DNA from: Sulfurimonas sp.
GTDB lineage: Bacteria; Campylobacterota; Campylobacteria; Campylobacterales; Sulfurimonadaceae
Assembly: GCA_012963655.1 (NCBI GenBank)
Contig: DTVI01000166.1
Span: forward strand, 1 to 7,552
DNA length: 7,552 nt
Direction: 5' to 3'
Shown: one piece after another, positions 1 through 6,474 of the stretch
How the letters are laid out: each line of letters opens with the position of its first letter
How positions within the stretch are numbered: the stretch's first letter is position 1
Notes under the pieces: model-generated
Database searches by the model: none
What the model saw: only the letters and a program-made list of their open reading frames with translations
What the model was told of the DNA's origin: nothing
Translations under genes and position numbers: made by a program

Positions 1-860
1 GTTCTTTATCACAGCGTATCTTTTTAGAACTTCGTCTTCCTCGAATATTATTGGCCTTTGTTGTGGGAGGTACCTTAGCTCTAGCTGGTCTTCTTTTTCA
101 AACACTTTTTAGAAATGCACTGATGACCCCATTTACCCTTGGTGTTTCTGGAGGTGCGGTGTTAGGAGCCGGAATTGCAATTAAACTAGGAGTAGGTCTT
201 ATAGTAGGGATATCCGCAGTGTCCTTGTTTGGCTTTATTGGGGCCCTTTCAACTGTCATCTTACTTATAGTCTTATCTCATTACTTAAAAAGAGCGGAAC
301 AAGAGTCCCTTTTACTCTTAGGTATTGCCTTGTCTTTTTTCTATAGCTCAGCTCTTATGATTATCTTTTATCTAAGTTCTTTTACAGAAACGGCTACCAT
401 TATGCGTTTTACTATGGGAAGCCTTTCTGTAGTAGGATATGACAGTGTTATTTCAATTTCTATTATTGCTGGTATTTTACTAAGTGTGTTATGGATGAAG
501 CGTTTTGAACTGCAAATTTTAGCTATATCTGATGAGCAAGCCTCTTTAAAGGGTATAGACACTAAAAAGCTTACTTATGTCTTTTTAGCTATATCTTCCT
601 TGGCTATAGGCGTTCTTGTAAGCCTTACTGGGCCTATTGGCTTTATCGGACTTATAATTCCGCATATGATAAGAAAACTTTACCAAAAGAGTGTGTCACA
701 ATTAATTCTTCCAGTATTTATCTTAGGGGGATTATTTTTGTTGGCTTGCGATACTGTAGCGAGGTATTTTTCAACAGGAAGTGAAATTCCTATTGGTGTA
801 GTAACCGCCCTTATAGGTGGGCCGTTTTTTATTTATCTTATTATCTCTAAACAGCGCTAA
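1..860 (+). CDS. FecCD/BtuC-family ABC transporter permease (iron-siderophore, haem or cobalamin uptake), 5'-truncated
   Basis: Inner-membrane permease of a type II ABC importer, which takes an iron chelate, haem or cobalamin from a periplasmic binding protein and works with a cytoplasmic ATPase. The reading frame is open from base 3, giving 285 codons before the TAA at 858-860. A TTG at base 51 could be called as a start, but the codons before it encode LELRLPRILLA, which matches the conserved family segment ending in R-L-P-R. The true start is therefore upstream of the window, and roughly 35-50 residues including the first membrane helix are missing compared with the usual 320-340. Family motifs seen: LALAGLLFQTLFRNAL followed by LGVSGGAVLGAG; GPIGFIGLIIPHMIRKL (the ATPase-contact region); and EIPIGVVTALIGGPFFIYLI at the end. 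The family RNPLA motif reads RNALM here. The rest is hydrophobic helices. The ATPase and binding-protein genes are not in the window and may lie to the left. The substrate cannot be told from the sequence. Confidence 0.93.
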   Translation, partial: SLSQRIFLELRLPRILLAFVVGGTLALAGLLFQTLFRNALMTPFTLGVSGGAVLGAGIAIKLGVGLIVGISAVSLFGFIGALSTVILLIVLSHYLKRAEQESLLLLGIALSFFYSSALMIIFYLSSFTETATIMRFTMGSLSVVGYDSVISISIIAGILLSVLWMKRFELQILAISDEQASLKGIDTKKLTYVFLAISSLAIGVLVSLTGPIGFIGLIIPHMIRKLYQKSVSQLILPVFILGGLFLLACDTVARYFSTGSEIPIGVVTALIGGPFFIYLIISKQR

Positions 861-1034
861 GCTTTGTTAATACAAATGCAACAAAACATCTTATAATTTT
901 TGATTCATAAGTGAAATTTTAACAAAAATATACCGATAAAAGTCTATGAATAAAATGTAAATAAGTGTGGGTTAATTTAGAGTATTTTTAAGGTGGTAAG
1001 TTTATAAAATGGAAAATTTCGCAGATGAAATCTC

Positions 1035-1060
1035 TAATAAGTAAAAAAAGATACTTATTA
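1035..1060. terminator. AT-rich stem-loop between convergent genes, candidate terminator
   Basis: A perfect 9-bp inverted repeat, TAATAAGTA (1035-1043) and TACTTATTA (1052-1060), encloses an 8-base A-rich loop. The right arm contains the stop codon of the minus-strand RND gene (1060-1058). Read on the plus strand the stem is followed by TTTCTC, and on the minus strand by GAGATT, so neither side has a proper U-tract and the stem has little GC. It lies where a terminator for the convergent permease and RND genes would be expected, but it is a weak candidate. Confidence 0.35.
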
Positions 1061-3556
1061 TTTCTCTGCCCCAAAGACCTTAAAGGCAATAATTAACTTA
1101 GGTAAAAGAAGTAAGTCAGCTATTAAGGCCATAAGCATGGCTACAACGGTGAGTAAGCCAAAGTAAATGGTTGGTATAAAAGGTGAAAGAACTAAGACAA
1201 AGAAGCCAATAGCAATGGCAGCTGAAGTATAAGACATGGCGTACCCTATACTTGCATGAGAACGCTCAAGTGCAAGATCATAGTTTTGACTTAGTTTAAA
1301 CTCTTTTTTGAAGCGATATAGATAATGGATAGTATCATCAACAGCTATACCAATACTAATGGAGGCAATGGTAATAGTCATCATATCTAGAGGAATATCA
1401 AGCCAACCCATAAGCCCAAATACAACAGAAATAGGAATAAGATTTGCCATCATTGCCACTAGTCCTGTTTTAAAAGAAGAAAATAAAAACCAAAACATGC
1501 TAAAAAGTAGGGCTACCATAGTACCAAGGGTAAGAATTTGTGATTCAAATAGACTTTGAAGCATATTGTTATATAAGACCATAACCCCTGATAGATGAAT
1601 GTTTTCAGAAGGAATGCCTAATTCTTCATGAAGACCTGTTTGAATCTTTTCTAAGAGTTCATTTCGGCGAAGACTAGGATCTGAGTCAACTATCCTTGTA
1701 TAAAATCTTGCTTGGTTATTTTCAATATTTAGGTAAGGGTTTAGGATGAGATCTGCATATTCTTTGGGGAGCTCTTTATATAATAAACCTAACTCAAAGT
1801 TACCTAAGTCTTTTCCTTCATTAAGAGTCCTTCCTACTTCAAGCATCGTACCAAAAGAAAGAACCTTCCCCAGTTCAGGGGTATTGTTTAGATACTCATG
1901 GACGGCTTTAATACGCTGTATCTTATCAAAGGTAAACCAGTACTGTGCATCATTTTTATCAGCTTCAAATTCCTCTTCAAATTCATCAAAAAAATCTTCA
2001 TCTTCATCTTCATCATGATGATCTTCATGAATAAGACTGATGGGACTTGTATCTTTTGGAAAGTCTATCGTAATATCAAGAGGGGTAGTTCCGCCAAGTT
2101 GTTTATCAATAACTTCCATGCCCTTATAGATTTCTGTAGATGATTTAAAGTAAGAAATAAAACTATTCTCAACACGTAGATGTGAGCCCCCATATAGACT
2201 AAAAAGTAAAAGTAAAAGGGTTCCTAGGTAGATAAAACTTGCCTTTTTTCTTACTAAATCTGCTAAAAATACATTCAGTGAAAAAGAAGAACTTTTTTTA
2301 CTCTGGGTATGTACAGCTGGGAGTAAGATTAAAAAAGCAGGAAAGAGGGTATATGTAATAACAAATGAGAGGATAAGACCTGCACTCATCATCCATCCCA
2401 GATTAATAACAGGAAGAATACCTGAAAGAATAAGGGAGCTAAAGCCTGCAATAGTTGTTAAAACAGCAAAAAAGGTAGGTTTGGACATAGAAAGTAGAGT
2501 GTGTAAGACAAGACCCTTTTGATTTTGAGAAGGAAAATTTTCTGCAAGTTCTCTGTATCTTACAATCAGGTGAATGATAATTGAGGTGGTTAAGATAAGT
2601 TGCAAGGATATAAAGTTAGATGAGATGACAGTGATTTCAAAATTAAAAAGCCCTAAAAAGCCTACTGATGACGTAATGGTGGAAAACAGTGTAATAATGG
2701 GTAAGACAACCCAACGTATTCTTCTAAAGATAAACCAAAAAACAGCAATAAGAAGAATAAGTACGATAAGACCATAAGTTTTTAAATCATTTTTAACAAA
2801 GGTGATGAGGTCATCAGAAATCATGTTGATTCCACCTAAAAACATTTGCGCATCTGTTGCATGTTTTTGCATGAGGGCTCGAACATTTTTAATATTTTGG
2901 TGTTGGGATTGCCTTGTGCTTTCTCTATATATGGAAAAAACTTTTTGAGCATATTGAAATAACAGCTTGTCTTTTTTACTAGCATTATCTTCTCTACTGC
3001 GCTGGCGAAGATGATTTCTATCATCAAGTAATTGAAAATATTTTTCATCATATTTCAAGTTAATGATAATAGCCGTTGTTTTAAAGTCCTCACTTACAAT
3101 ATTTTTTGAATATAAGGGACTCGTTAGAAGCTCTTTCTTAGCTAAGCTAAGGTTTACATCTCCTGCTTCAATGGTAGGAATATGCTCAAGGAGTTCCTTA
3201 ACGGGAAGGGGTGGGCTTTGTAAAAATGGGATATTAAGGATAGATGTAACAGAACTAACAAGAGGAAGGTTTTGAAGGTCCTGGCTTAGGGATTTTATAT
3301 TTGAAAGTGTTTTAGCCTCAAGTAAAGAAGCTTTTGGGGTATAAGTAATAACAAGAATCTCAGGGCTTCGGTAACGCTTGGCAATGAGCCTAGTATATTC
3401 AAGGTCTTTATCATTTTCAAGTAAAAGGGTCTCAGGAGAAGCATCTACCTTAAGACTAAAGGCATGAAAGCCAAGAAAGGCAACTAAAAGAAAGACACTA
3501 AAAAGTACTAGTCTTGGATAAACAAAGATAATCTTAGTATAAAATTGTTTTAACAT
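1058..3556 (-). CDS. MMPL/HpnN-like RND-superfamily transporter, probable lipid exporter of an MlaA-MlaC-RND operon
   Basis: An 832-residue inner-membrane RND transporter of the MMPL type (family members MmpL3 and HpnN move lipids or hopanoids using the proton gradient). The layout is the full duplicated fold: TM1 at about 13-35, periplasmic loop 36-255, TM2-6 at about 258-412, TM7 at about 438-456, second periplasmic loop 457-670, and TM8-12 at about 673-820. The second half has the signature GIAVDDTIHYLYRF (736-749), with the Asp pair D740/D741 expected in proton relay. The equivalent place in the first half reads TTSIIIHLIVRY (323-334), so the acidic pair is Ser-Ile there. Residues 510-533, in the second periplasmic loop, form an acidic tract with D/E runs and Phe (for example DFFDEFEEEFEAD). 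The ATG directly follows the mlaC TAA with no gap and no clear ribosome-binding site, suggesting translational coupling. Context with mlaA and mlaC argues for phospholipid or other lipid transport across the envelope rather than drug efflux. The direction of transport and the substrate are inference. Confidence 0.9.
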   Translation of the reverse strand: MLKQFYTKIIFVYPRLVLFSVFLLVAFLGFHAFSLKVDASPETLLLENDKDLEYTRLIAKRYRSPEILVITYTPKASLLEAKTLSNIKSLSQDLQNLPLVSSVTSILNIPFLQSPPLPVKELLEHIPTIEAGDVNLSLAKKELLTSPLYSKNIVSEDFKTTAIIINLKYDEKYFQLLDDRNHLRQRSREDNASKKDKLLFQYAQKVFSIYRESTRQSQHQNIKNVRALMQKHATDAQMFLGGINMISDDLITFVKNDLKTYGLIVLILLIAVFWFIFRRIRWVVLPIITLFSTITSSVGFLGLFNFEITVISSNFISLQLILTTSIIIHLIVRYRELAENFPSQNQKGLVLHTLLSMSKPTFFAVLTTIAGFSSLILSGILPVINLGWMMSAGLILSFVITYTLFPAFLILLPAVHTQSKKSSSFSLNVFLADLVRKKASFIYLGTLLLLLFSLYGGSHLRVENSFISYFKSSTEIYKGMEVIDKQLGGTTPLDITIDFPKDTSPISLIHEDHHDEDEDEDFFDEFEEEFEADKNDAQYWFTFDKIQRIKAVHEYLNNTPELGKVLSFGTMLEVGRTLNEGKDLGNFELGLLYKELPKEYADLILNPYLNIENNQARFYTRIVDSDPSLRRNELLEKIQTGLHEELGIPSENIHLSGVMVLYNNMLQSLFESQILTLGTMVALLFSMFWFLFSSFKTGLVAMMANLIPISVVFGLMGWLDIPLDMMTITIASISIGIAVDDTIHYLYRFKKEFKLSQNYDLALERSHASIGYAMSYTSAAIAIGFFVLVLSPFIPTIYFGLLTVVAMLMALIADLLLLPKLIIAFKVFGAEK
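1958..2029 (-). other. Acidic Asp/Glu-Phe tract in the RND periplasmic loop, with hexanucleotide repeats
   Basis: This segment encodes residues 510-533 of the RND protein, nearly all D, E, H and F. On the plus strand it contains three tandem TCTTCA hexamers (1995-2012) directly after an A7 run (1988-1994). The hexamer repeat codes for alternating Asp-Glu, so gain or loss of a unit would keep the frame and change the length of the acidic tract. The A7 run could slip and break the gene, but it is too short for strong phase variation. A role as a protein-docking or cation-binding patch is inference. Confidence 0.6.
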
Positions 3557-4165
3557 TTACCCATTTTCTTTTGGAAGGTTTTTCGTTTTTAATTTTTCAA
3601 GGAGTTCCTCAAAAGTATGTTCTTTTAAGTAGCTTGAATATTGAACACGATAGCTTTGTAAAAAACTAACGCCTACGATAGATATATCATAAATCAACCA
3701 TCCTCTTCTTTTATTAGGATAAAATTTATAAATAATTTTCTTAGAATCAGTTTTCGTAAGTATTTCTGCACTTACTTCAATACGGCTTTTTTTGACACGA
3801 ATTGCTTCTTGTATTTCTACCTTAGTATCAGAAAAAACATCAAGTTTATCCAGGTAAGAGGCTTTGATATTAGAAACAAAGATACTTGAAAATTCTTTTC
3901 TTTGTTCTTTTGAAATACTTTTCCATATTTGTTTACGTAAGGAAAGTCTGGACATAAGTCTAAAATCAAAAATAGGTTCAATCTCGGCTAATACCTTTGT
4001 CTTACGTTCTTCATCCTTGAGGCCTTTATCATTTAAGATAGCAAAAAAAGCATCTGATTTTTGAAGCATAAGGTTTTTAAGTGATTCTTCTTCACTGTCA
4101 TGAGCGTATAAGGGAGAAAGTATGGAAAGGGTAAAGATTAGTAAAGTTTTTAATAAATAATTCAT
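3557..4165 (-). CDS. mlaC: MlaC/Ttg2D-family periplasmic phospholipid-binding protein
   Basis: A periplasmic lipid shuttle of the MlaC (Ttg2D, toluene-tolerance) family, which carries a phospholipid between the outer-membrane MlaA complex and an inner-membrane partner. It has 202 residues, close to the family length. Residues 1-21 form a signal peptide (lysine, hydrophobic stretch, then PLYA before HDSEEE). Conserved features seen: FDFRLMSRLSLRKQIWKSIS (67-86) with QRKEFSSIF following, and near the end GWLIYDISIVGVSFLQSYR (155-173), the family hallmark W-x-I-x-D-x-x-x-x-G-V-S. The protein is net basic (about 34 Lys+Arg against about 28 Asp+Glu by eye), including KKSR (125-128) and NKRRG (151-155). 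The ATG is preceded by AGGA (4176-4173) inside the end of mlaA with a 7-base spacer, and only 3 bases separate it from the mlaA stop. It sits between mlaA and the RND gene. No MlaFEDB genes are nearby, so the RND protein is the likely inner-membrane partner (inference). Confidence 0.93.
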   Translation of the reverse strand: MNYLLKTLLIFTLSILSPLYAHDSEEESLKNLMLQKSDAFFAILNDKGLKDEERKTKVLAEIEPIFDFRLMSRLSLRKQIWKSISKEQRKEFSSIFVSNIKASYLDKLDVFSDTKVEIQEAIRVKKSRIEVSAEILTKTDSKKIIYKFYPNKRRGWLIYDISIVGVSFLQSYRVQYSSYLKEHTFEELLEKLKTKNLPKENG

Positions 4166-4168
4166 TTT

Positions 4169-4990
4169 TTATTCCTGGATTAATTGGTTTCGATGTTGCT
4201 CATAAGCATCTCGTAAAAATGGATACAAATCTATAGTGTCTTTGGTTAAGGCAGGGTAAGCTCCTGGACTTAAAGAATACTCATTAAAGTCATCATATCC
4301 TTTGATCATAATAGATTGCCAGTCCTTTTCAACAGTATTATAAAAACGTCCATTGACATAATATATTGGGTCAATAAAGCTCTCAGCAAATGTACCGGTT
4401 AAATCACGTAAGTTTTTTTGTCCAAAAAAAGGTAAGACGATAGGCATACCACTTCCTACCCCATAATATCCTAAGGTCTGACCTAAGTCCTCTCTCTTGG
4501 GTTTAATATCAAACAAGGCATCTGCTGGGTCAAAAAATCCTAAAAGGCCAAGGGTCGAGTTAATCAAAAAACGTGCGCTTTCTGTTCCACTATCTATAAT
4601 TTCAAATTGTAATAAATTACTAATTAGACTAACAGGATATTGGAGGTTTTTAAAAAAGTTATTAATACCCTGTCTTCCTTCTGTGGGTACTACATATCCG
4701 TATCCATCTGAAGCCGGTTCAACTATATAAAGAATTAAAGAATCATTTACACCTGTCATCCATCTATTATAAGATATAAGGGGATCATAAACCTCTTGTT
4801 CACTAGCATGAAATTCATCAAAAGACTCGTCGTCTTGCATAAAATCATCAAATCCATCATCATCAAAGTTATCTAGGTGCTCTTGTAATGCAAGGTCATT
4901 TTTTTCTTTTAGTTCTTGGGCAATGCGTGCTCCAGTAGTTTCACAAAAGGCAAAATTATAAAATACTAATAATAATACTAAAAAACGCAA
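4169..4990 (-). CDS. mlaA: MlaA/VacJ-family outer-membrane lipid-asymmetry protein, TTG start
   Basis: MlaA (VacJ) forms a ring in the outer membrane that removes misplaced phospholipids from the outer leaflet and passes them to MlaC. This 273-residue protein has the family core from about residue 68: DPLISYNRWMTGVNDSL, INNFFKNLQYPVSLISNLLQ, FLINSTLGLLGFFDPADA and DLGQTLGYYGVGSGMPIVLP followed by FFGQKNLRDLTG. Residues 1-16 are a signal peptide ending FAFC. Because Phe precedes the Cys, this is a poor lipobox, so it may be cut by signal peptidase I rather than lipidated as in E. coli. An acidic tract (40-60, with DDDGFDDF and DDESFDEF) lies between the signal and the core and is unusual for the family. 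The start is TTG at 4990-4988: a TAA in frame immediately upstream rules out an earlier start, and AGGAG stands 7 bases before it. It is the first gene of the mlaA-mlaC-RND operon. Confidence 0.93.
   Translation of the reverse strand: MRFLVLLLVFYNFAFCETTGARIAQELKEKNDLALQEHLDNFDDDGFDDFMQDDESFDEFHASEQEVYDPLISYNRWMTGVNDSLILYIVEPASDGYGYVVPTEGRQGINNFFKNLQYPVSLISNLLQFEIIDSGTESARFLINSTLGLLGFFDPADALFDIKPKREDLGQTLGYYGVGSGMPIVLPFFGQKNLRDLTGTFAESFIDPIYYVNGRFYNTVEKDWQSIMIKGYDDFNEYSLSPGAYPALTKDTIDLYPFLRDAYEQHRNQLIQE
4811..4873 (-). other. Acidic Asp-Phe tract N-terminal to the MlaA core
   Basis: The segment encodes MlaA residues 40-60, with repeated short units of Asp followed by Phe (NFDD, GFDDF, SFDEF). 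It resembles the acidic-aromatic tract of the RND protein in the same operon. It is predicted to be disordered and periplasmic. Its function is unknown; docking of the basic MlaC is one possibility. Confidence 0.55.
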
Positions 4991-5002
4991 TTAAACACTC
5001 CT
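4991..5002 (-). promoter_or_regulatory. Ribosome-binding site and upstream stop that fix the mlaA TTG start
   Basis: On the minus strand AGGAG (5002-4998) is followed by 7 bases and then TTG. The three bases just before TTG (4993-4991) are an in-frame TAA. Together they exclude any upstream start and support TTG as the initiator of mlaA. Confidence 0.8.
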
Positions 5003-5023
5003 GAAAGGTATAAAATAAGTGAC

Positions 5024-5052
5024 ATTCTACCTTTTTTTTACTTATATACTAA
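5024..5052 (-). promoter_or_regulatory. Candidate sigma-70 promoter of the mlaA operon
   Basis: On the minus strand a TAGAAT (5029-5024) matches the -10 consensus at 5 of 6 positions. It lies 22 bases upstream of the AGGAG site. A weak TTAGTA (5052-5047) stands 17 bases further upstream. The spacer is AT-rich with an A8 run, as is common in AT-rich epsilon-type promoters that lack a strong -35 box. The assignment is based only on sequence and position. Confidence 0.4.
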
Positions 5053-5072
5053 ATATTTTGTGTTATAAGTCC

Positions 5073-5078
5073 TATAAT
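5073..5078 (+). promoter_or_regulatory. Perfect TATAAT hexamer, possible additional promoter
   Basis: A consensus -10 hexamer stands in the middle of the divergent intergenic region, about 180 bases before the TolC-family start. No good -35 is seen 17 bases upstream (TAAATA). If used, it would give a long leader or a short non-coding transcript reading towards 5200. A perfect TATAAT is not rare by chance in DNA this AT-rich. Confidence 0.2.
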
Positions 5079-5198
5079 CTCTTGATATGAGGTGTTTATA
5101 CTTCTAGGTATATAAAAGGAAGAAACAATAAAGCTGAAAGATGAAGATTCTTCTATGGATATACTAGGGAGTTTAGGTGAGTATTTATAAGGACTAAG

Positions 5199-5217
5199 TC
5201 TTCACAACCTCTTCACA
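5199..5217 (+). promoter_or_regulatory. Two TCTTCACA direct repeats 11 bp apart: likely OmpR/PhoB-type response-regulator site
   Basis: TCTTCACA occurs at 5199-5206 and again at 5210-5217, exactly 11 bp apart, so both copies face the same side of the helix. The second copy ends 10 bases before the TACAAT -10 box and the pair covers the place of a -35 box; no good -35 is present. This is the arrangement known for PhoB-type activators, where 7-bp repeats separated by 4 bp replace the -35. It suggests that a winged-helix response regulator activates the downstream outer-membrane factor and adaptor genes. Which regulator is involved cannot be told from this window. Confidence 0.6.
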
Positions 5218-5227
5218 CTTTTTGAGT

Positions 5228-5233
5228 TACAAT
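5228..5233 (+). promoter_or_regulatory. -10 box of the TolC-family/adaptor operon
   Basis: TACAAT matches the TATAAT consensus at 5 of 6 positions and lies 27 bases before the ATG at 5261. It leaves room for a short leader with the AAGGA ribosome-binding site (5250-5254), which is 6 bases before the ATG. The absence of a -35 box and the repeats upstream fit an activator-dependent promoter. Confidence 0.55.
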
Positions 5234-5260
5234 ACTTCATATCATAAAAAAGGATAGATA

Positions 5261-6448
5261 ATGAAAACGATAATAACAATTTTATTAGCTTGTTTATGTC
5301 TAAACTCAAGTATTTATGCTGTCACATTAAATGAGGTGATAGAAAAATCCTTAGACAAAAATCCTTCTTTAGCGTCTATAAATTATCGTATTAAGGCAAT
5401 GCATTCAGCAGTTGAGGCTTCTAGTCAGTTTTCAAACCCTATAGTGTCTTTAGCAGGTAACACACTTCCTAGTGATCAGGCTATGAGTAGAAATACCTTG
5501 AGTATTGTGCAAAAACTTCCTTATTATGGAAAAAGAGATGCCCTTAAAAAGGTGGCCTTAGCGGATGAGGGTATTTTAAGTGAAAACCTGGAGAAAGCCA
5601 GAGTAGTTCTAGTTAATGAGATGAAGAATCAGGCTTATTCTATTTGGGAACTTGAAGAACTGTATAAAATTATTGAAGAATATGAACATATAACGAGACA
5701 AAATATAGACCTTTTTGAATCTTATACCGCTACCTCTGACAACCAACATATGGGTATTATGTCGGCTGAATTGACACTTTCAGATCTTCGTATTCAAAAG
5801 GCTACACTCGAGTCCCAAATACAAACAGCCTATACAAAACTCTCGTACCTTGCAGCCTTTATGGTGGATGATCTAGAAATAAAGTTAGTTGTTTGGGATA
5901 TGCCAGGTGAAAAGAGTTTTGAAGAGGGGCTTTTAAATAACAAAGACCTCTCTCTAAAACAAAAAGAGGTAGAAAAAAACCAAGCTATGGTGCAAAAGGC
6001 TGAATTAAATAATTATCCCGATATTAATGTTTTAGCCACATATTCCTATAGAGAAGAGTTTGATGATTTTTTTACCTTTGGTATGGGTATGGCACTTCCT
6101 ATTTATGGAACTGAAGATTATCAAGAAGAAGGAGCAAGGGCACTGACTCTTTCTTCTAAAAGTTTAAAAGAAGACACAAAGATAGAAGTATATTCAGAGT
6201 TTAAAATGGCGTATGTTCAGATGAAGTCAGCCTATAAAATTTATCATATAGTACAAGATGAGGCCCTTCCCCAAATTGAACATATGTTTGAATTAACTAA
6301 CTCTTCCATCTCAACAGGTGGGGATTTATTTAAGTATATAGATATCTTAGTACAAAAGTTAAAACTTGAACAAAAAAGTATAGCCGCAGTTACGATTTAT
6401 AATATATCTATGGCCAAGATTGAAGCCTTATCAGGTGAAACAAACTAA
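5261..6448 (+). CDS. TolC-family outer-membrane factor of a CusC/CzcC-type efflux system
   Basis: Outer-membrane channel component of a tripartite RND efflux pump, which joins a periplasmic adaptor and pump to expel a substrate from the cell. It has 395 residues, somewhat shorter than the usual 420-480. Residues 1-20 are a signal peptide (cleavage expected after SSIYA). Cys11 in LLAC could be a lipidation site as in CusC, but the lipobox is poor. The mature protein starts with VTLNEVIEKSLDKNPSL, the usual first helix of the family. It also shows QKLPYYGKRDALKKVAL (84-100), NNYPDINVLATYSYRE (250-265), GMGMALPIYG (274-283) and STGGDLFKYIDIL (351-363), equivalent to conserved points of the two OEP repeats. 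Long helices with heptad character fill the rest. Context with the CusB-like adaptor 26 bases downstream favours metal-ion efflux, although the substrate is not shown. AAGGA stands 6 bases before the ATG. Confidence 0.88.
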   Translation: MKTIITILLACLCLNSSIYAVTLNEVIEKSLDKNPSLASINYRIKAMHSAVEASSQFSNPIVSLAGNTLPSDQAMSRNTLSIVQKLPYYGKRDALKKVALADEGILSENLEKARVVLVNEMKNQAYSIWELEELYKIIEEYEHITRQNIDLFESYTATSDNQHMGIMSAELTLSDLRIQKATLESQIQTAYTKLSYLAAFMVDDLEIKLVVWDMPGEKSFEEGLLNNKDLSLKQKEVEKNQAMVQKAELNNYPDINVLATYSYREEFDDFFTFGMGMALPIYGTEDYQEEGARALTLSSKSLKEDTKIEVYSEFKMAYVQMKSAYKIYHIVQDEALPQIEHMFELTNSSISTGGDLFKYIDILVQKLKLEQKSIAAVTIYNISMAKIEALSGETN

Positions 6449-6474
6449 TAATTAAATTGCAAGAAGGATGAAAT

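Noticed and set aside
51..860. TTG at 51 as the permease start
   Set aside because: Codons upstream encode the conserved family segment ending in LRLPR and stay open to the window edge, so the gene is truncated rather than starting here.
863..885. Inverted repeat TTTGTT/AACAAA just after the permease stop, considered as a terminator
   Set aside because: The stem is only 6 AT-rich pairs with an 11-base loop and no immediate U-tract.
1009..1044. An 11-codon frame (MENFADEISNK) with AAGGTGG 12 bases upstream
   Set aside because: The spacer is long, the frame is very short and it lies in a convergent intergenic region without a convincing promoter. It could be a remnant or chance.
1746..2143. 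Plus-strand open frames opposite the RND gene, including a Ser-rich one
   Set aside because: They are antisense shadows of the RND coding region; the Ser run is the complement of the acidic tract.
5041..5069. Inverted repeat CTTATA/TATAAG in the divergent region, considered as an operator
   Set aside because: Only 6 AT-rich pairs separated by 17 bases, expected by chance here.
5141..5167. A short frame starting MKILLW, similar to the start of response regulators
   Set aside because: It stops after 8 codons, has no ribosome-binding site at the right distance, and the resemblance is only five residues.
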